From the NCBI GenBank assembly GCA_026991755.1, contig JALXAX010000012.1, forward strand, positions 24,992 through 88,991: a stretch of DNA of 64,000 nucleotides. Reading direction: 5' to 3'. This document shows positions 8,713 through 17,664 of the stretch, piece after piece. This DNA comes from Thiotrichaceae bacterium (GTDB taxonomy: Bacteria; Pseudomonadota; Gammaproteobacteria; Thiotrichales; Thiotrichaceae). Position numbers and translations under genes: made by a program. Position 1 is the first letter of the stretch; every line of letters begins with the position of its first letter. Below the pieces are notes generated by a model. It saw only the letters and a list, made by a program, of their open reading frames with translations, made no database searches and was not told the origin of the DNA.

Positions 8713-9039
8713 TCATATCCTTTACTGTACTTAGAATGAATTCTTAGTGTAAATACATAAGTTAGAATAAAGCCTGACTTATGTCACATTTTGTTTGCCA
8801 GTATTATATAATTAGAATATACTTATTATCTTATATTCTACTAGGTAATAGCTGTATAGCTAGCTATCTTGTTACTAAAACGCTATATTGAGCAGGCTAC
8901 TAACGACAAGTAGATCAGCCATTAATTACATCGTCTCAGGGTGTTGAATCCAGAGGCTAAAAACTATAAGAAGGTGGAAGTGGGTTACTGGGAAAAGGCA
9001 TAGACTGGAGTAACTCAGCTTTTCAGGAGGAGATAAAAA
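8713..9039. other. Upstream region of the RND cluster
   Basis: No gene is seen. ACATAAGT and ACTTATGT at 8755-8784 form an inverted repeat that could act as a gspJ terminator or an operator. TATAAT at 8807-8812 is a possible -10 element without a good -35. A strong ribosome site, AGGAGG at 9026-9031, precedes the short leader frame at 9040. Confidence 0.45.
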
Positions 9040-9060
9040 ATGGAGCGTAATACCGCATGA
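9040..9060 (+). CDS. Six-codon leader frame overlapping the RND adaptor start
   Basis: The best ribosome site of the region (CAGGAGGAGA) is placed for ATG 9040, not ATG 9057. The frame from 9040 reads M-E-R-N-T-A and stops at TGA 9058-9060, overlapping the adaptor start as ATGA. This layout suggests translational coupling of the adaptor to a tiny leader. Whether the peptide itself matters is unknown. Confidence 0.45.
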   Translation: MERNTA

Positions 9061-10223
9061 CTAATAGAAAAACAAATTTTAAACCAGCTTTCTATCTGGT
9101 GGTTACTTTGCTGTCTGTGTTTGCATTACATACAGCAAGCGCGGCGAAAATTATTAATGTAGAAAGCAAAAACTCTACAGCACAGACGGTACTCGGAAGT
9201 ACTGTAATTCCTTATAAAGAAGTCACTCTTTCTGCTCAAATACCAGGGCGGGTAATAACGATTAATGGTGATGTTGGAACCACTCTCAATAAAAATGACT
9301 TAATCGTAAAAATTAATGATGATGGTATTCAAGCTAAACGTCGATCGGTATTAGCTGCTTTAGAGTCTTCTCAAGCGGCTTTACGAAATGCACAGACTCA
9401 ATACAATCGTGAAATGGTCTCACCTCGTAGTAAAGATATCTCTGGAATGCCGGGAATGGGTTTGCCCACGATGATGGATATTTACATGACGCGCCCTATG
9501 TACGAGATGATGGGTGATTATAATGAAGGAACCAATCGTTACTCTGATCTGATGAACAGCGCGACAGGCGTGTCTCAAGCAAAAAGCCAAGTGATGCAGT
9601 CGTGGTCACAGCTCAGTGAGATTGATGCAAAACTGACTAACGCAGTATCAACAGCGCCTTTCACAGGGATGATTTTGGCGAAAATGGTTGAAGTGGGCGA
9701 TACCGTTCAACCTGGACAGCCACTGATTAAATTGGGTGATGTTCGATTTAAGCGTCTAAAAGCTGACGTACCTTCAATAATGGTCAAGAACTTGAGTAAA
9801 GGTATGGTAGTGCCTGTAACTATTAGTGGCAGTCTCAAGACGGAAGCTCGTGTTGCTCAGATTTATCCTATTGCTGATCCTTCTCGACATACAGTAACGG
9901 TTAAATTCGATTTATATACCAATATTAATGCTGCGCCTGGTATGTATGCTGAGATTAAAATTCCCAATAGCACACAGAAGTCTGAAAAAGTCATTGTTAT
10001 TCCCAAGAGCGCATTGCTGCCAGGCAGAAGCTTGGACAGTGTATTGCTTGTTAAAAACGGCAAATCCGAGTTGAGACTAGTCCGATTAGGAGCAAACCAG
10101 GAAGATGGAAAAAAAGTAGCTGTCGTTTCAGGTCTGAGTGCAGGTGATCAGATCATCGACGAACCCCCTGCCACTGCAAAGTCTGGTTATATGCCCTCTG
10201 ATGAAGTGTCAAAATCAGAATAA
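9057..10223 (+). CDS. RND efflux periplasmic adaptor (HlyD/MFP family)
   Basis: A 388-residue protein with an N-terminal signal peptide (cleavage probably after ALHTASA, about 29). It shows a lipoyl half-motif (AQIPGRVITINGDVGTTLNKNDLIVKI, about 59-86), a helical hairpin and the second half (TAPFTGMILAKMVEVGDTVQPGQPLIKLGD, about 200). Beta-barrel and membrane-proximal regions end with SALLPGRSLDSVLLVK. An odd Met-rich insert lies in the hairpin at about 122-175 (GMPGMGLPTMMDIYM...YEMMGDY). The adaptor bridges the inner-membrane pump encoded next to an outer-membrane channel. No channel gene is in this cluster. Confidence 0.88.
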   Translation: MTNRKTNFKPAFYLVVTLLSVFALHTASAAKIINVESKNSTAQTVLGSTVIPYKEVTLSAQIPGRVITINGDVGTTLNKNDLIVKINDDGIQAKRRSVLAALESSQAALRNAQTQYNREMVSPRSKDISGMPGMGLPTMMDIYMTRPMYEMMGDYNEGTNRYSDLMNSATGVSQAKSQVMQSWSQLSEIDAKLTNAVSTAPFTGMILAKMVEVGDTVQPGQPLIKLGDVRFKRLKADVPSIMVKNLSKGMVVPVTISGSLKTEARVAQIYPIADPSRHTVTVKFDLYTNINAAPGMYAEIKIPNSTQKSEKVIVIPKSALLPGRSLDSVLLVKNGKSELRLVRLGANQEDGKKVAVVSGLSAGDQIIDEPPATAKSGYMPSDEVSKSE

Positions 10224-10263
10224 CCTATTTGTCACATTCCGAGATCTTGCTGGGTAAAATTAT

Positions 10264-13200
10264 ATGACCGATCATAAAGAAGCCAAACCACAAAGAAAAC
10301 ATGCCTTAGGTATAGCAGGGGGCTTAGCTAAAGCATTTATTACATCACCTATATCACTCTTGCTTATTATCGCATTCCTTGCGATTGGTATATTGGGTTT
10401 ACAAATCACACCCAGACAAGAAGATCCACAAGTCTCTGTGCCTATGGTGGATATATTTGTAGGTTACCCAGGTGCTTCTGCTGAAGAAGTTGAGAGCCAA
10501 ATAGCACGACCGCTGGAAGGCATTATGTCGGAGATCACGGGAGTTGAACATGTGTATTCCGTGTCTGCTCGTGGTCAGGCGATGGTAACAGTACAGTTTA
10601 CAGTGGGTGAAGATTACAATGAGTCTATTGTAAAACTTCACGATAAACTGGAAGCTAATAAAGGCAGCATGCCGTCAGGTACGAGAGGTTTTTTGGTTAA
10701 ACCAAAAGGCGTCGATGATGTACCTACGGTAACGTTAACACTATGGTCTAATGAAGTTGAAGATGCCTCTTTACGACTTGTGGCTTTAGATGTTTTACAA
10801 AGCTTGCGTGAAGTGGCGAATACCAGTCAGAGTTTTATTGTAGATGGTCGGTATGATCAGGTAGTTATTGAAATCCTTCCCGAAAGATTAGCGACTTATG
10901 GAGTGTCTTTAGGTCAAGTTGCTAATACCATCCGAATGGCGAACTCTGAGCGCAATGCAGGTGGTATTGAGCCAGGAGATAAAGTACTTACGATTGTAAC
11001 GGGTTCATTTCTAAAGAATGCTGAAGATATTAATCGCTTAATGGTGGGTGTGGTTGATAATCGCCCTGTTTATGTGCGAGATGTTGCGTCTGTAAAAGAA
11101 AGTGCAAGTGAAACAAGCCGAGTAGTGACCTATTACACAGGCAAGGCAAGTGGGTCTGAAGAAGTAGCGATGGGTGCAGCTGCCGTTACCATTGCTGTCG
11201 CTAAGAAACATGGAACCAATGGTGTTGAAGTTTCAGAAGCTATTTTGGAGAAAGTTGAAACGCTAAAAGGTCGCTCAATCCCAGATAATATTCATGTGGC
11301 TATCACGCGAGATTATGGCGCCTCAGCAAAAGAAAAAGTAAATCATTTATTAAAGAAACTCGTCATAGCAACGCTCATTGTAACCGTATTGGTTTGGTTG
11401 TTTCTGGGCTGGCGTGCTTCATCGGTTGTGTTAATTATTATCCCGATTGTGCTAACAACAACCGTATTTTCTGCTTGGGCATTAGGCCTGACCATTGACC
11501 GTGTTAGTTTGTTTGCACTGATATTTTCAATAGGTATTCTGGTTGATGACGCCATTGTGGTGGTCGAGAATATTTATCGACGTTGGTTGTTAGCCGATAG
11601 TCTCGATACAGAAACGGCGATTGATGCTGTGCGAGAAGTGGGTAATCCCACTATCATTGCAACCTTTACGGTTATTGCAGCCTTGTTACCGATGGGGTTT
11701 GTAAGTGGAATGATGGGACCTTATATGTCGCCGATACCAGTACTAGGTTCGGTTGCTATGTTGATATCATTATTTGCCGCATTCGCCTTTACTCCGTGGC
11801 TTACTAACAAGTTGAAACCTGATGTTGATCATCTAAGAGAAGCGGCTGAGAAAGAGCACAAGCAGGCAGCAGCGATGGATCGTTTCTATCGTAAAATTAT
11901 CATTCCAATGATCAGGAAGCCTAAGAAAGGCAAAGTGTTCTTATATGGGATTATTGCAGTCTTCTTTGTTTCAATACTGCTCTTTTACCCCACCAAGTTT
12001 GTTCGTGTAAAAATGTTGCCGCTTGATAACAAGCCGGAATTTAATATTGTAGTTAACTTCCCTGAAGGAACTGCATTACCTGTAACGGCTAATCTCATTA
12101 ATAATATGTCAATGTATTTAAAAGACATTGATGAAGTTACCGCACTGCAAACTTATGCAGGCACGGCATCACCCTTTAACTTCAACGGCTTAGTGCGTCA
12201 CTCTTACTTGCGAAGCAAAGCTTGGCAAGGTGATATACAAGTGCAGCTTGTTGATAAGCATGATCGTGAAAGAAGCAGTCATCAAATTGCGGATGCAGTA
12301 CGTGAAGCTTTAACACCCATTGCTAAAGAAGCAGGAGCGCGTATTGAGGTTGTGGAAATGCCACCTGGGCCTCCCGTGTTACAAACCATTGTTGCAGAAA
12401 TTTATGGGCCAAGTGCTGAAGTGCGCCGTGAGTTCGCTGAAGATATGCGTAAGAAGTTTGAAGAAGCAGAAAATATTGCCGATGTTGATAACTTCCTAGA
12501 AGCTCCACATGAAATATTGCGATTCAAAGTAGATGCGGATAAAGCACAAAGAAAAGGAATATCAGTAGAAGATATTAATAGAACCTTAGAAATGGCAATG
12601 GGTGGGTACATTCTGGGTGATATTAAGAAGAACAAATTAATAGATCCAACACCTATTGTTATGCAGGTTCCTTTAAGTGTTCGTTCAGATATTTATCGTT
12701 TAGTGCAGCTCCCCGTGACGAGCAAATCGGGGGTTGCTATCCCTCTAGCAGAATTAGGTGCTTTTTATCGTGAACCCGAAGATAAGCCTATTTACCATAA
12801 AGATCTAAGGCCCGTTGAGTTTGTAACCGGTGAAGGTGTCGGTAAATTTGCGGCACCTGTTTACGCTCAGTTTGAAGTGCAAGATTTATTGGCGGCTGAT
12901 AATGATGGTGAAGGTTATAAAGCTCCTGATGGAACGGTCGTAACGGGCGGTCATTGGTTAGGAACACCCAAAGAATCGAATGAATCCTCTTTTGAATGGG
13001 GCGGTGAGTGGACGGTTACCTTCGAAACATTCCGAGATATGGGTATAGCCTTTATGGCAGCGTTAGTGTTGATCTATATGTTGATCGTCGCTCAATTTGG
13101 CAACTTTATTTTGCCCGCTATCGTTATGGCACCCATTCCACTGACTCTTATAGGAATAGTGCCAGGGCACTGGATCATGGGAGCAGATTTCTCAGCGACC

Positions 13201-14310
13201 TCAATGATCGGTTTTATTGCTCTGGCTGGAATTATAGTCAGAAACTCAATACTGTTAGTGGACTTTTCCCGTGAAGCTGTTATGGAAAAAGGTATGTCGG
13301 TGATGGATGCGGTGATTCATTCTTGTGAAGCAAGAACAAGACCTATTGCAATCACGGCGTTAGCTCTAATGGGTGGGTCATCAGTCATCGTTTCTGACCC
13401 TATTTTCCAAGGAATGGGGGTATCCCTTATTTTTGGTGGATTGGTATCAACTGTTTTAACTTTACTGGTGATTCCACTAGGTTGTATTAGTGCAGGTGAC
13501 GCATTGCGTACGGATGGTGGTGAATCTGCTGCTGTAATAGCAGATAGCGATACAGGTGTCGACGTGCAATCTATAACAAGCTCTTCTTATGATGATGAAA
13601 CATTATTTGATAAAGCAAAAGAAGGCGCAGGAACCGTTGTCGGCATTGCGGTTACTGTTTTAGGTATGATTTTTTCAGGAATAAAAAGCTTATTTGGTCT
13701 AGGTGTAGAGTTGCTTGGTAAGAAGAAAAAGCTTGCTGAATCAAAAGATTCTGAATCAGTTGTTGTCAGCAAAATAAATGAAAGTCATAATGCGGTTCCG
13801 AAAGGAAAAGCAATGCCAAAGGCTAAAGCGTCACCCAAAGGTAAGGCAGCTCCAAAAGCTAAAGCAGCTCCAAAAGCTAAGGCAGCTCCAAAAGCTAAAG
13901 CAGCTCCAAAAGCTAAAGCAGCTCCAAAAGCTAAGGCAGAGCCAAAAGCTAAGGCAGCTCCAAAAGCTAAAGCAGCTCCAAAAGCTAAGGCAGAGCCAAA
14001 AGCTAAGGCAGAGCCAAAAGCTAAGGCAGAGCCAAAAGCTAAGGCAGAGCCAAAAGCTAAGGCAGAGCCAAAAGCTAAGGCAGAGCCAAAAGCTAAGGCA
14101 GAGCCCAAAGCTAAAGCAGAGCCCAAAGCTAAAGCAGAGCCCAAAGCTAAAGCAGAACCAAAAGCTAAAGCAGCTCCAAAAGCTAAGGCAGAGCCCAAAG
14201 CTAAAGCAGCTCCAAAAGCTAAAATAGAACCCGAGGCTAAGTCAGAACCAATGTCAAAAGCTAAAAGCCCATCTAAGCGTAGAGGTATACGCTTAAAAGA
14301 TGATCTTTAA
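10264..14310 (+). CDS. RND-family efflux permease with Lys/Ala repeat tail
   Basis: 1348 residues, about 250-300 more than usual RND pumps. The pump part carries the family marks: first membrane helix with GLQITPRQEDPQ, porter region YPGASAEEVESQIARPLE, proton-relay Asp pair in TM4 (SIGILVDDAIVVVENIYR, about 420) and TM10 motif LAGIIVRNSILLVDF. It resembles drug/hydrophobe-type rather than heavy-metal-type RND proteins. After the last helix come an acidic linker, an extra hydrophobic segment (about 1121-1145) ending in KKKK, and then more than 20 copies of a six-residue PKAKA(A/E) repeat at about 1185-1328. The tail is unlike ordinary RND C-termini and is predicted cytoplasmic unless the extra segment spans the membrane. 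Confidence 0.9.
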   Translation: MTDHKEAKPQRKHALGIAGGLAKAFITSPISLLLIIAFLAIGILGLQITPRQEDPQVSVPMVDIFVGYPGASAEEVESQIARPLEGIMSEITGVEHVYSVSARGQAMVTVQFTVGEDYNESIVKLHDKLEANKGSMPSGTRGFLVKPKGVDDVPTVTLTLWSNEVEDASLRLVALDVLQSLREVANTSQSFIVDGRYDQVVIEILPERLATYGVSLGQVANTIRMANSERNAGGIEPGDKVLTIVTGSFLKNAEDINRLMVGVVDNRPVYVRDVASVKESASETSRVVTYYTGKASGSEEVAMGAAAVTIAVAKKHGTNGVEVSEAILEKVETLKGRSIPDNIHVAITRDYGASAKEKVNHLLKKLVIATLIVTVLVWLFLGWRASSVVLIIIPIVLTTTVFSAWALGLTIDRVSLFALIFSIGILVDDAIVVVENIYRRWLLADSLDTETAIDAVREVGNPTIIATFTVIAALLPMGFVSGMMGPYMSPIPVLGSVAMLISLFAAFAFTPWLTNKLKPDVDHLREAAEKEHKQAAAMDRFYRKIIIPMIRKPKKGKVFLYGIIAVFFVSILLFYPTKFVRVKMLPLDNKPEFNIVVNFPEGTALPVTANLINNMSMYLKDIDEVTALQTYAGTASPFNFNGLVRHSYLRSKAWQGDIQVQLVDKHDRERSSHQIADAVREALTPIAKEAGARIEVVEMPPGPPVLQTIVAEIYGPSAEVRREFAEDMRKKFEEAENIADVDNFLEAPHEILRFKVDADKAQRKGISVEDINRTLEMAMGGYILGDIKKNKLIDPTPIVMQVPLSVRSDIYRLVQLPVTSKSGVAIPLAELGAFYREPEDKPIYHKDLRPVEFVTGEGVGKFAAPVYAQFEVQDLLAADNDGEGYKAPDGTVVTGGHWLGTPKESNESSFEWGGEWTVTFETFRDMGIAFMAALVLIYMLIVAQFGNFILPAIVMAPIPLTLIGIVPGHWIMGADFSATSMIGFIALAGIIVRNSILLVDFSREAVMEKGMSVMDAVIHSCEARTRPIAITALALMGGSSVIVSDPIFQGMGVSLIFGGLVSTVLTLLVIPLGCISAGDALRTDGGESAAVIADSDTGVDVQSITSSSYDDETLFDKAKEGAGTVVGIAVTVLGMIFSGIKSLFGLGVELLGKKKKLAESKDSESVVVSKINESHNAVPKGKAMPKAKASPKGKAAPKAKAAPKAKAAPKAKAAPKAKAAPKAKAEPKAKAAPKAKAAPKAKAEPKAKAEPKAKAEPKAKAEPKAKAEPKAKAEPKAKAEPKAKAEPKAKAEPKAKAEPKAKAAPKAKAEPKAKAAPKAKIEPEAKSEPMSKAKSPSKRRGIRLKDDL
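13816..14247 (+). repeat. 18-bp tandem repeat coding PKAKA(A/E)
   Basis: Twenty uninterrupted 18-bp units (CCAAAAGCTAAGGCAGAG type) run from 13852 to 14211, with two diverged units before and two after. Units differ mainly at AAA/AAG and GCT/GAG. A central block of near-identical GAG-ending units suggests recent expansion. Length variation between strains is expected. Confidence 0.95.
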
Positions 14311-14341
14311 AATTTTTTAGAATGAATATATAAGGTATTTT

Positions 14342-15385
14342 ATGAAACCCGCACATAAAGGAATCGGTGTTATAGGACTAGCAACTGGAGCAACAGTGCT
14401 AGCTATTTCGTTATTAGGTTGCACAGGATGCAGTAAAGATGAGAGCAGCGATGCTACCGCTGATAAAGAGTCTGTTGTAGACGCAACTGTTGAAACTACG
14501 GCCAAAGCAGAAGCTGTTAGCAGTGAAGCACCAGCTCATGTACAAGTGAAAGCTGAAAATACAGAAGCTGAAACAGCAATCTCAAATTCTGATGCATCGG
14601 TTAAAGCAGAGGGAAATGCTCCGGTTGCAGAAAAAGAAGTCCCTGCAGAGATGAAGGCTGTAGTTGCGGAATCAGATACAGCAAATACTGTAGTTGCTCC
14701 TCCACCTCCTGGTTTATTTCAGGTGTCGGGTGACCATCAGGGCAGTGCAGAAGCGATGAAACAGCCTGTGGCGCCTACATCTCCAGTAATACCAGCTGCG
14801 CCACAAAATACGGTCAATCAGGTAGCTGCTCCCGCTCAACCTCAAAGTGCTCAAGCACCTGCTACTCCATCTGCACCACAAGCACCAGTGATTAAGGTGG
14901 AAGCCGCTAAGTTTCCAGAGTCTATGAATGCTAAAACAGCAGAAGCAGCTAAGCCAGCTAATACTGGCGTCACGATCCCTGCTGCTCCTATGGCAAAACT
15001 AGCAGAGCCAGAAGCACCTGCTAGTGTAGAGATTCCTAAAATGGAGATGCCAAAGGCTCCCGTTCTTAAGAAGCCAGAGATGAAAGCCCCTGTTGCAGAG
15101 AACACAAAAAGTGGTGTAAATACAGGAAATGCAAATGTATCATCTACTTCGATGAATATGCCATCTACTTCGATGCAGATGCCTAATATGCAAATGCCCA
15201 ATATGAATATGGGTACACCTCAGATGAACCAAAACATGGGATATATGCCACGTATGTATTATGTTCCTGTACCTATGTACTATGCTCCTTATGGCATGCC
15301 TGCAGGCGCACAAGGGCAACAGCAAGGACAGCAACAGCCTAAAGCGGCACAACCTCAAGCAGAGCAGGCAAAAGAGCAAAACTAA
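14342..15385 (+). CDS. Putative lipoprotein with Met/Pro/Gln-rich C-terminus
   Basis: 347 residues. The N-terminus is a signal with lipobox LLGC (Cys about 27), so an envelope lipoprotein is predicted. The rest is low complexity: an Ala/Glu-rich region to about 120, a Pro/Ala-rich part, and a C-terminus rich in Met, Asn, Pro and Tyr at about 265-325 (SMQMPNMQMPNMNMG, YMPRMYYVPVPMYY). Met-rich runs like these can bind Cu(I)/Ag(I) in other proteins, but no known domain is recognised. It lies 31 bases after the RND permease and 2 bases before the ParA-like gene, so it is probably co-transcribed with both. Confidence 0.65.
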   Translation: MKPAHKGIGVIGLATGATVLAISLLGCTGCSKDESSDATADKESVVDATVETTAKAEAVSSEAPAHVQVKAENTEAETAISNSDASVKAEGNAPVAEKEVPAEMKAVVAESDTANTVVAPPPPGLFQVSGDHQGSAEAMKQPVAPTSPVIPAAPQNTVNQVAAPAQPQSAQAPATPSAPQAPVIKVEAAKFPESMNAKTAEAAKPANTGVTIPAAPMAKLAEPEAPASVEIPKMEMPKAPVLKKPEMKAPVAENTKSGVNTGNANVSSTSMNMPSTSMQMPNMQMPNMNMGTPQMNQNMGYMPRMYYVPVPMYYAPYGMPAGAQGQQQGQQQPKAAQPQAEQAKEQN

Positions 15386-15387
15386 AG

Positions 15388-16008
15388 ATGGCTATAACAG
15401 TTGTTGGCAATTTAAAAGGTGGCACAGGTAAAAGCACAGTAGCTTTTAACTTGTCTTTATGGGTGGCTACTAATAGAAATGCTTATGTCTCTGTTTATGA
15501 CCTCGATCCTCAGGCAACATTAACAGATGCGCTTGAGATCCGGACTGAAGACGGTTATACGCCTTCTATAAGCCCCTATAACGATATCAATGAGATAAAA
15601 AATGAAGGTAGAAATACCGAAATAATAATTGATATTGGTATGTCTGATTCCGCTGCTATGGAAAAAGCGCTTGAAATAGCAGACAGGGTCGTAGTGCCTA
15701 TTGCCCCCAGTCAAGCAGACGTCTGGTCGACACAACGTTTTTTGAAGTTAATCGAAAAAGCTAGATCAGGGAAAAAGGTCGAAATAGTAGGATTTATGAA
15801 TCGTGCTGATACGCATCATGGTGTTCGTGAGACGGATGAAGCGTTAGCTGCGATGAAGACATTATCAGGTATAAAGATGCTTGAGTGTAAATTGTACCAA
15901 CGTACCATCTATAGGCGGTCTTTTAGTGAAGGCTTAGCCGTTTTTGAGTTAGATCGACGGTCGAAAGCGAAAGAAGAGTTAGATGTGTTAGGTAATAGTT
16001 TATACTAA
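15388..16008 (+). CDS. ParA/MinD-like ATPase
   Basis: The 206-residue protein has a deviant Walker A motif KGGTGKST at 10-17 (both the signature Lys 10 and Lys 15), the switch I/A' motif YDLDPQATLTD at 37-47 and the Walker B strand EIIIDIG at 78-84. The family usually dimerises on ATP and positions cargo on DNA or membrane. No MinD-type C-terminal amphipathic helix and no ParA N-terminal DNA-binding domain are seen, and no parB gene is nearby. It sits inside the RND/dynamin cluster, so the cargo may be one of the neighbouring envelope proteins rather than DNA. Confidence 0.82.
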   Translation: MAITVVGNLKGGTGKSTVAFNLSLWVATNRNAYVSVYDLDPQATLTDALEIRTEDGYTPSISPYNDINEIKNEGRNTEIIIDIGMSDSAAMEKALEIADRVVVPIAPSQADVWSTQRFLKLIEKARSGKKVEIVGFMNRADTHHGVRETDEALAAMKTLSGIKMLECKLYQRTIYRRSFSEGLAVFELDRRSKAKEELDVLGNSLY

Positions 16009-16012
16009 GTTT

Positions 16013-16064
16013 CTAAATTCAATTTTTCAGTTAGCACTCAATGTGCTTGATTAATTGAATTTTA
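16013..16064. other. Imperfect palindrome between ParA-like gene and next gene
   Basis: AAATTCAATT pairs with AATTGAATTT, and an inner AGCAC/GTGCT pairs around TCAAT. No T-tract follows. It could be an attenuator or an RNA processing site in the operon. Confidence 0.35.
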
Positions 16065-16126
16065 AATTTAAGAAATAATTAAAAAGATGTGGTTTTCGTT
16101 AGAAAACCATTATAAGGAGTAATTAA

Positions 16127-16939
16127 ATGCATATTTTTCGTTGGCTGTTATCACACCCAATTATTACCGCTTGGATTCTTGCGGCTCTAGCTATATTGCT
16201 CAATATAAATATGGGTTCTAAGTCGGAAGGACATAAGCAGGTAAAAGTTGCTCATGTTGCTTCTGAAAATGTATCTGATGCTTCACATAGAGAAGTAAAA
16301 GAAAATGTTCAAGAGCCGTATTCGGCTCTGGTCGCTAAAGAAATGTCAGCTGAAAAAACTTCAGAGCAAGTTTCTAGTGGTAGTACAGAAACTGATGAGA
16401 GTCATTCCGCGAATAAAGTTGAATCAGACGCAGAAAATTCTGTAGAAACTAAGACTCCAGAGCAGACATCAGAAAGTGATGAATCAGAATCTAAAGCCTC
16501 TGCAAATACTCAAGTAGTTGCTACGGCAGCAGTTAATGCCGCACAGTTGGAAGTAAAAAAAGATCAACCAGAAAGTACTAGCAACCCTGAAGAGACAGTA
16601 GAGAATAATGCGGGCAGCTCTGCTGGTTTGGAGTCTATGAGCGAAGAAGATTTATTGAAACTTGCTCGTGAAGCATTCTGGCAAAATGAAAAGGACAAGT
16701 CGGCAGCGGTTTATCATGCATTAATAGAGCGTGTACCCTCATCACTTGGCTATAAAGGTGAGTTAGCTAATGTGTTATGGCATCAGAATAAGCAAAAGGA
16801 ATCAGCTGCACTGTATGCTGAAATCGCTATGCCAATGCTAGAGCAAGGTAAAACAAGAGAAGTAGGAAATATGTTGGGTTTCATTGGTGTGTTTTTTCCA
16901 GAGAAAGCTCGTGAAATACATCGTTCCATGTCGGAATAA
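16127..16939 (+). CDS. Membrane-anchored protein with acidic linker and TPR-like C-terminus
   Basis: 270 residues. A single N-terminal hydrophobic segment (PIITAWILAALAILLNIN, about 9-26) is followed by a long Ser/Glu/Lys-rich disordered region at about 27-165. A helical C-terminal part follows, with SEEDLLKLAREAFWQNEKDKSAAVYHALIERVP and a second similar helix pair (YKGELANVLWHQNKQKESAALYAEI), which looks like two TPR units. Strong ribosome site AAGGAG. TPR units usually bind partner proteins, so this could be a scaffold of the cluster. The family is not recognised. Confidence 0.65.
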   Translation: MHIFRWLLSHPIITAWILAALAILLNINMGSKSEGHKQVKVAHVASENVSDASHREVKENVQEPYSALVAKEMSAEKTSEQVSSGSTETDESHSANKVESDAENSVETKTPEQTSESDESESKASANTQVVATAAVNAAQLEVKKDQPESTSNPEETVENNAGSSAGLESMSEEDLLKLAREAFWQNEKDKSAAVYHALIERVPSSLGYKGELANVLWHQNKQKESAALYAEIAMPMLEQGKTREVGNMLGFIGVFFPEKAREIHRSMSE

Positions 16940-16965
16940 GTAGAGTGAAGGTAGTGGTATAGATT

Positions 16966-17583
16966 ATGGGCGAAAAAAGTGACTTACATCGCGATTATGT
17001 ATTAGAGCTTGAAAGTGAACTTCATGAGCTTGAAAAGCGTGAAGAATCTTCCACGCGTCGAATGCAGATGCTGGTATATCCTGCAATGGTCGCTTTTATT
17101 ATCCTTGCTGCCTATGGTTTCTTTCTTGTTCACTCGTTAACGACTGATGTTGGCAAGATGGCTAAATCCATCGTCGTTATTTCTGATGCGGTGGGTAATA
17201 ATATGAAGATTATTTCATCTAGCACCATTGCAATGTCAGACAAAATGTCTAGCTTAGTTAGTTCGACAGAATCCATGTCGGGCAGAGTGGGTGATATGAC
17301 GTCGAAAGTCGGTTCGATGTCGCAGAACATTGGTGTAATGCGAGATTCTACTGAAAGTATGGCATCATCTACCAATAATATGCAGCAAGATATGTGGAGC
17401 TTAAATCAGAATATCTCAACCCCTTTGAGTATGTTTAATAAGTTTATTCCATGGAGCAATAATTCCAACGGCCGCTTTCGTGGGTCAAACCCACAAAGAC
17501 AAGCGCCTCCACCCCCCGTATATTACCAGCAACAGCCTATACAACAACCACAAGCCCTACAGCCCGCTCCAGTCCCTCAGTAA
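16966..17583 (+). CDS. Single-pass membrane coiled-coil protein with Met heptads
   Basis: 205 residues. A short basic/acidic N-terminal helix is followed by a membrane segment at about 34-53 (MLVYPAMVAFIILAAYGFFL). A long helical region at about 55-150 follows, in which Met or Val recurs about every seven residues (KMSSLVSSTESM, RVGDMTSKVGSM). The tail is Pro/Gln-rich (PPPPVYYQQQ). It probably forms a coiled-coil oligomer on the periplasmic side, where Pro-rich tails often contact partners. It lies 26 bases after the preceding gene. No known family is recognised. Confidence 0.62.
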   Translation: MGEKSDLHRDYVLELESELHELEKREESSTRRMQMLVYPAMVAFIILAAYGFFLVHSLTTDVGKMAKSIVVISDAVGNNMKIISSSTIAMSDKMSSLVSSTESMSGRVGDMTSKVGSMSQNIGVMRDSTESMASSTNNMQQDMWSLNQNISTPLSMFNKFIPWSNNSNGRFRGSNPQRQAPPPPVYYQQQPIQQPQALQPAPVPQ

Positions 17584-17664
17584 CTCTAGTCCAAGTTTAC
17601 GTAGAGTAATAATCAGGCTCTCTGCTTAGTGGGATAGAAAGAAATTAAGTTAAGGATAGATGAA

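Noticed and set aside
13778..14227. Two further long open frames over the RND repeat (one on each strand)
   Set aside because: An 18-bp tandem repeat without stops leaves other frames open by necessity; the pump frame is continuous through it.
13816..14247. Tandem repeats considered as a CRISPR array
   Set aside because: The units are contiguous with no unique spacers and keep the reading frame.
15388..16008. ParA-like gene read as a chromosome or plasmid partition locus
   Set aside because: No parB, no parS-like repeats and no replication gene are nearby; it is embedded in an envelope gene cluster.
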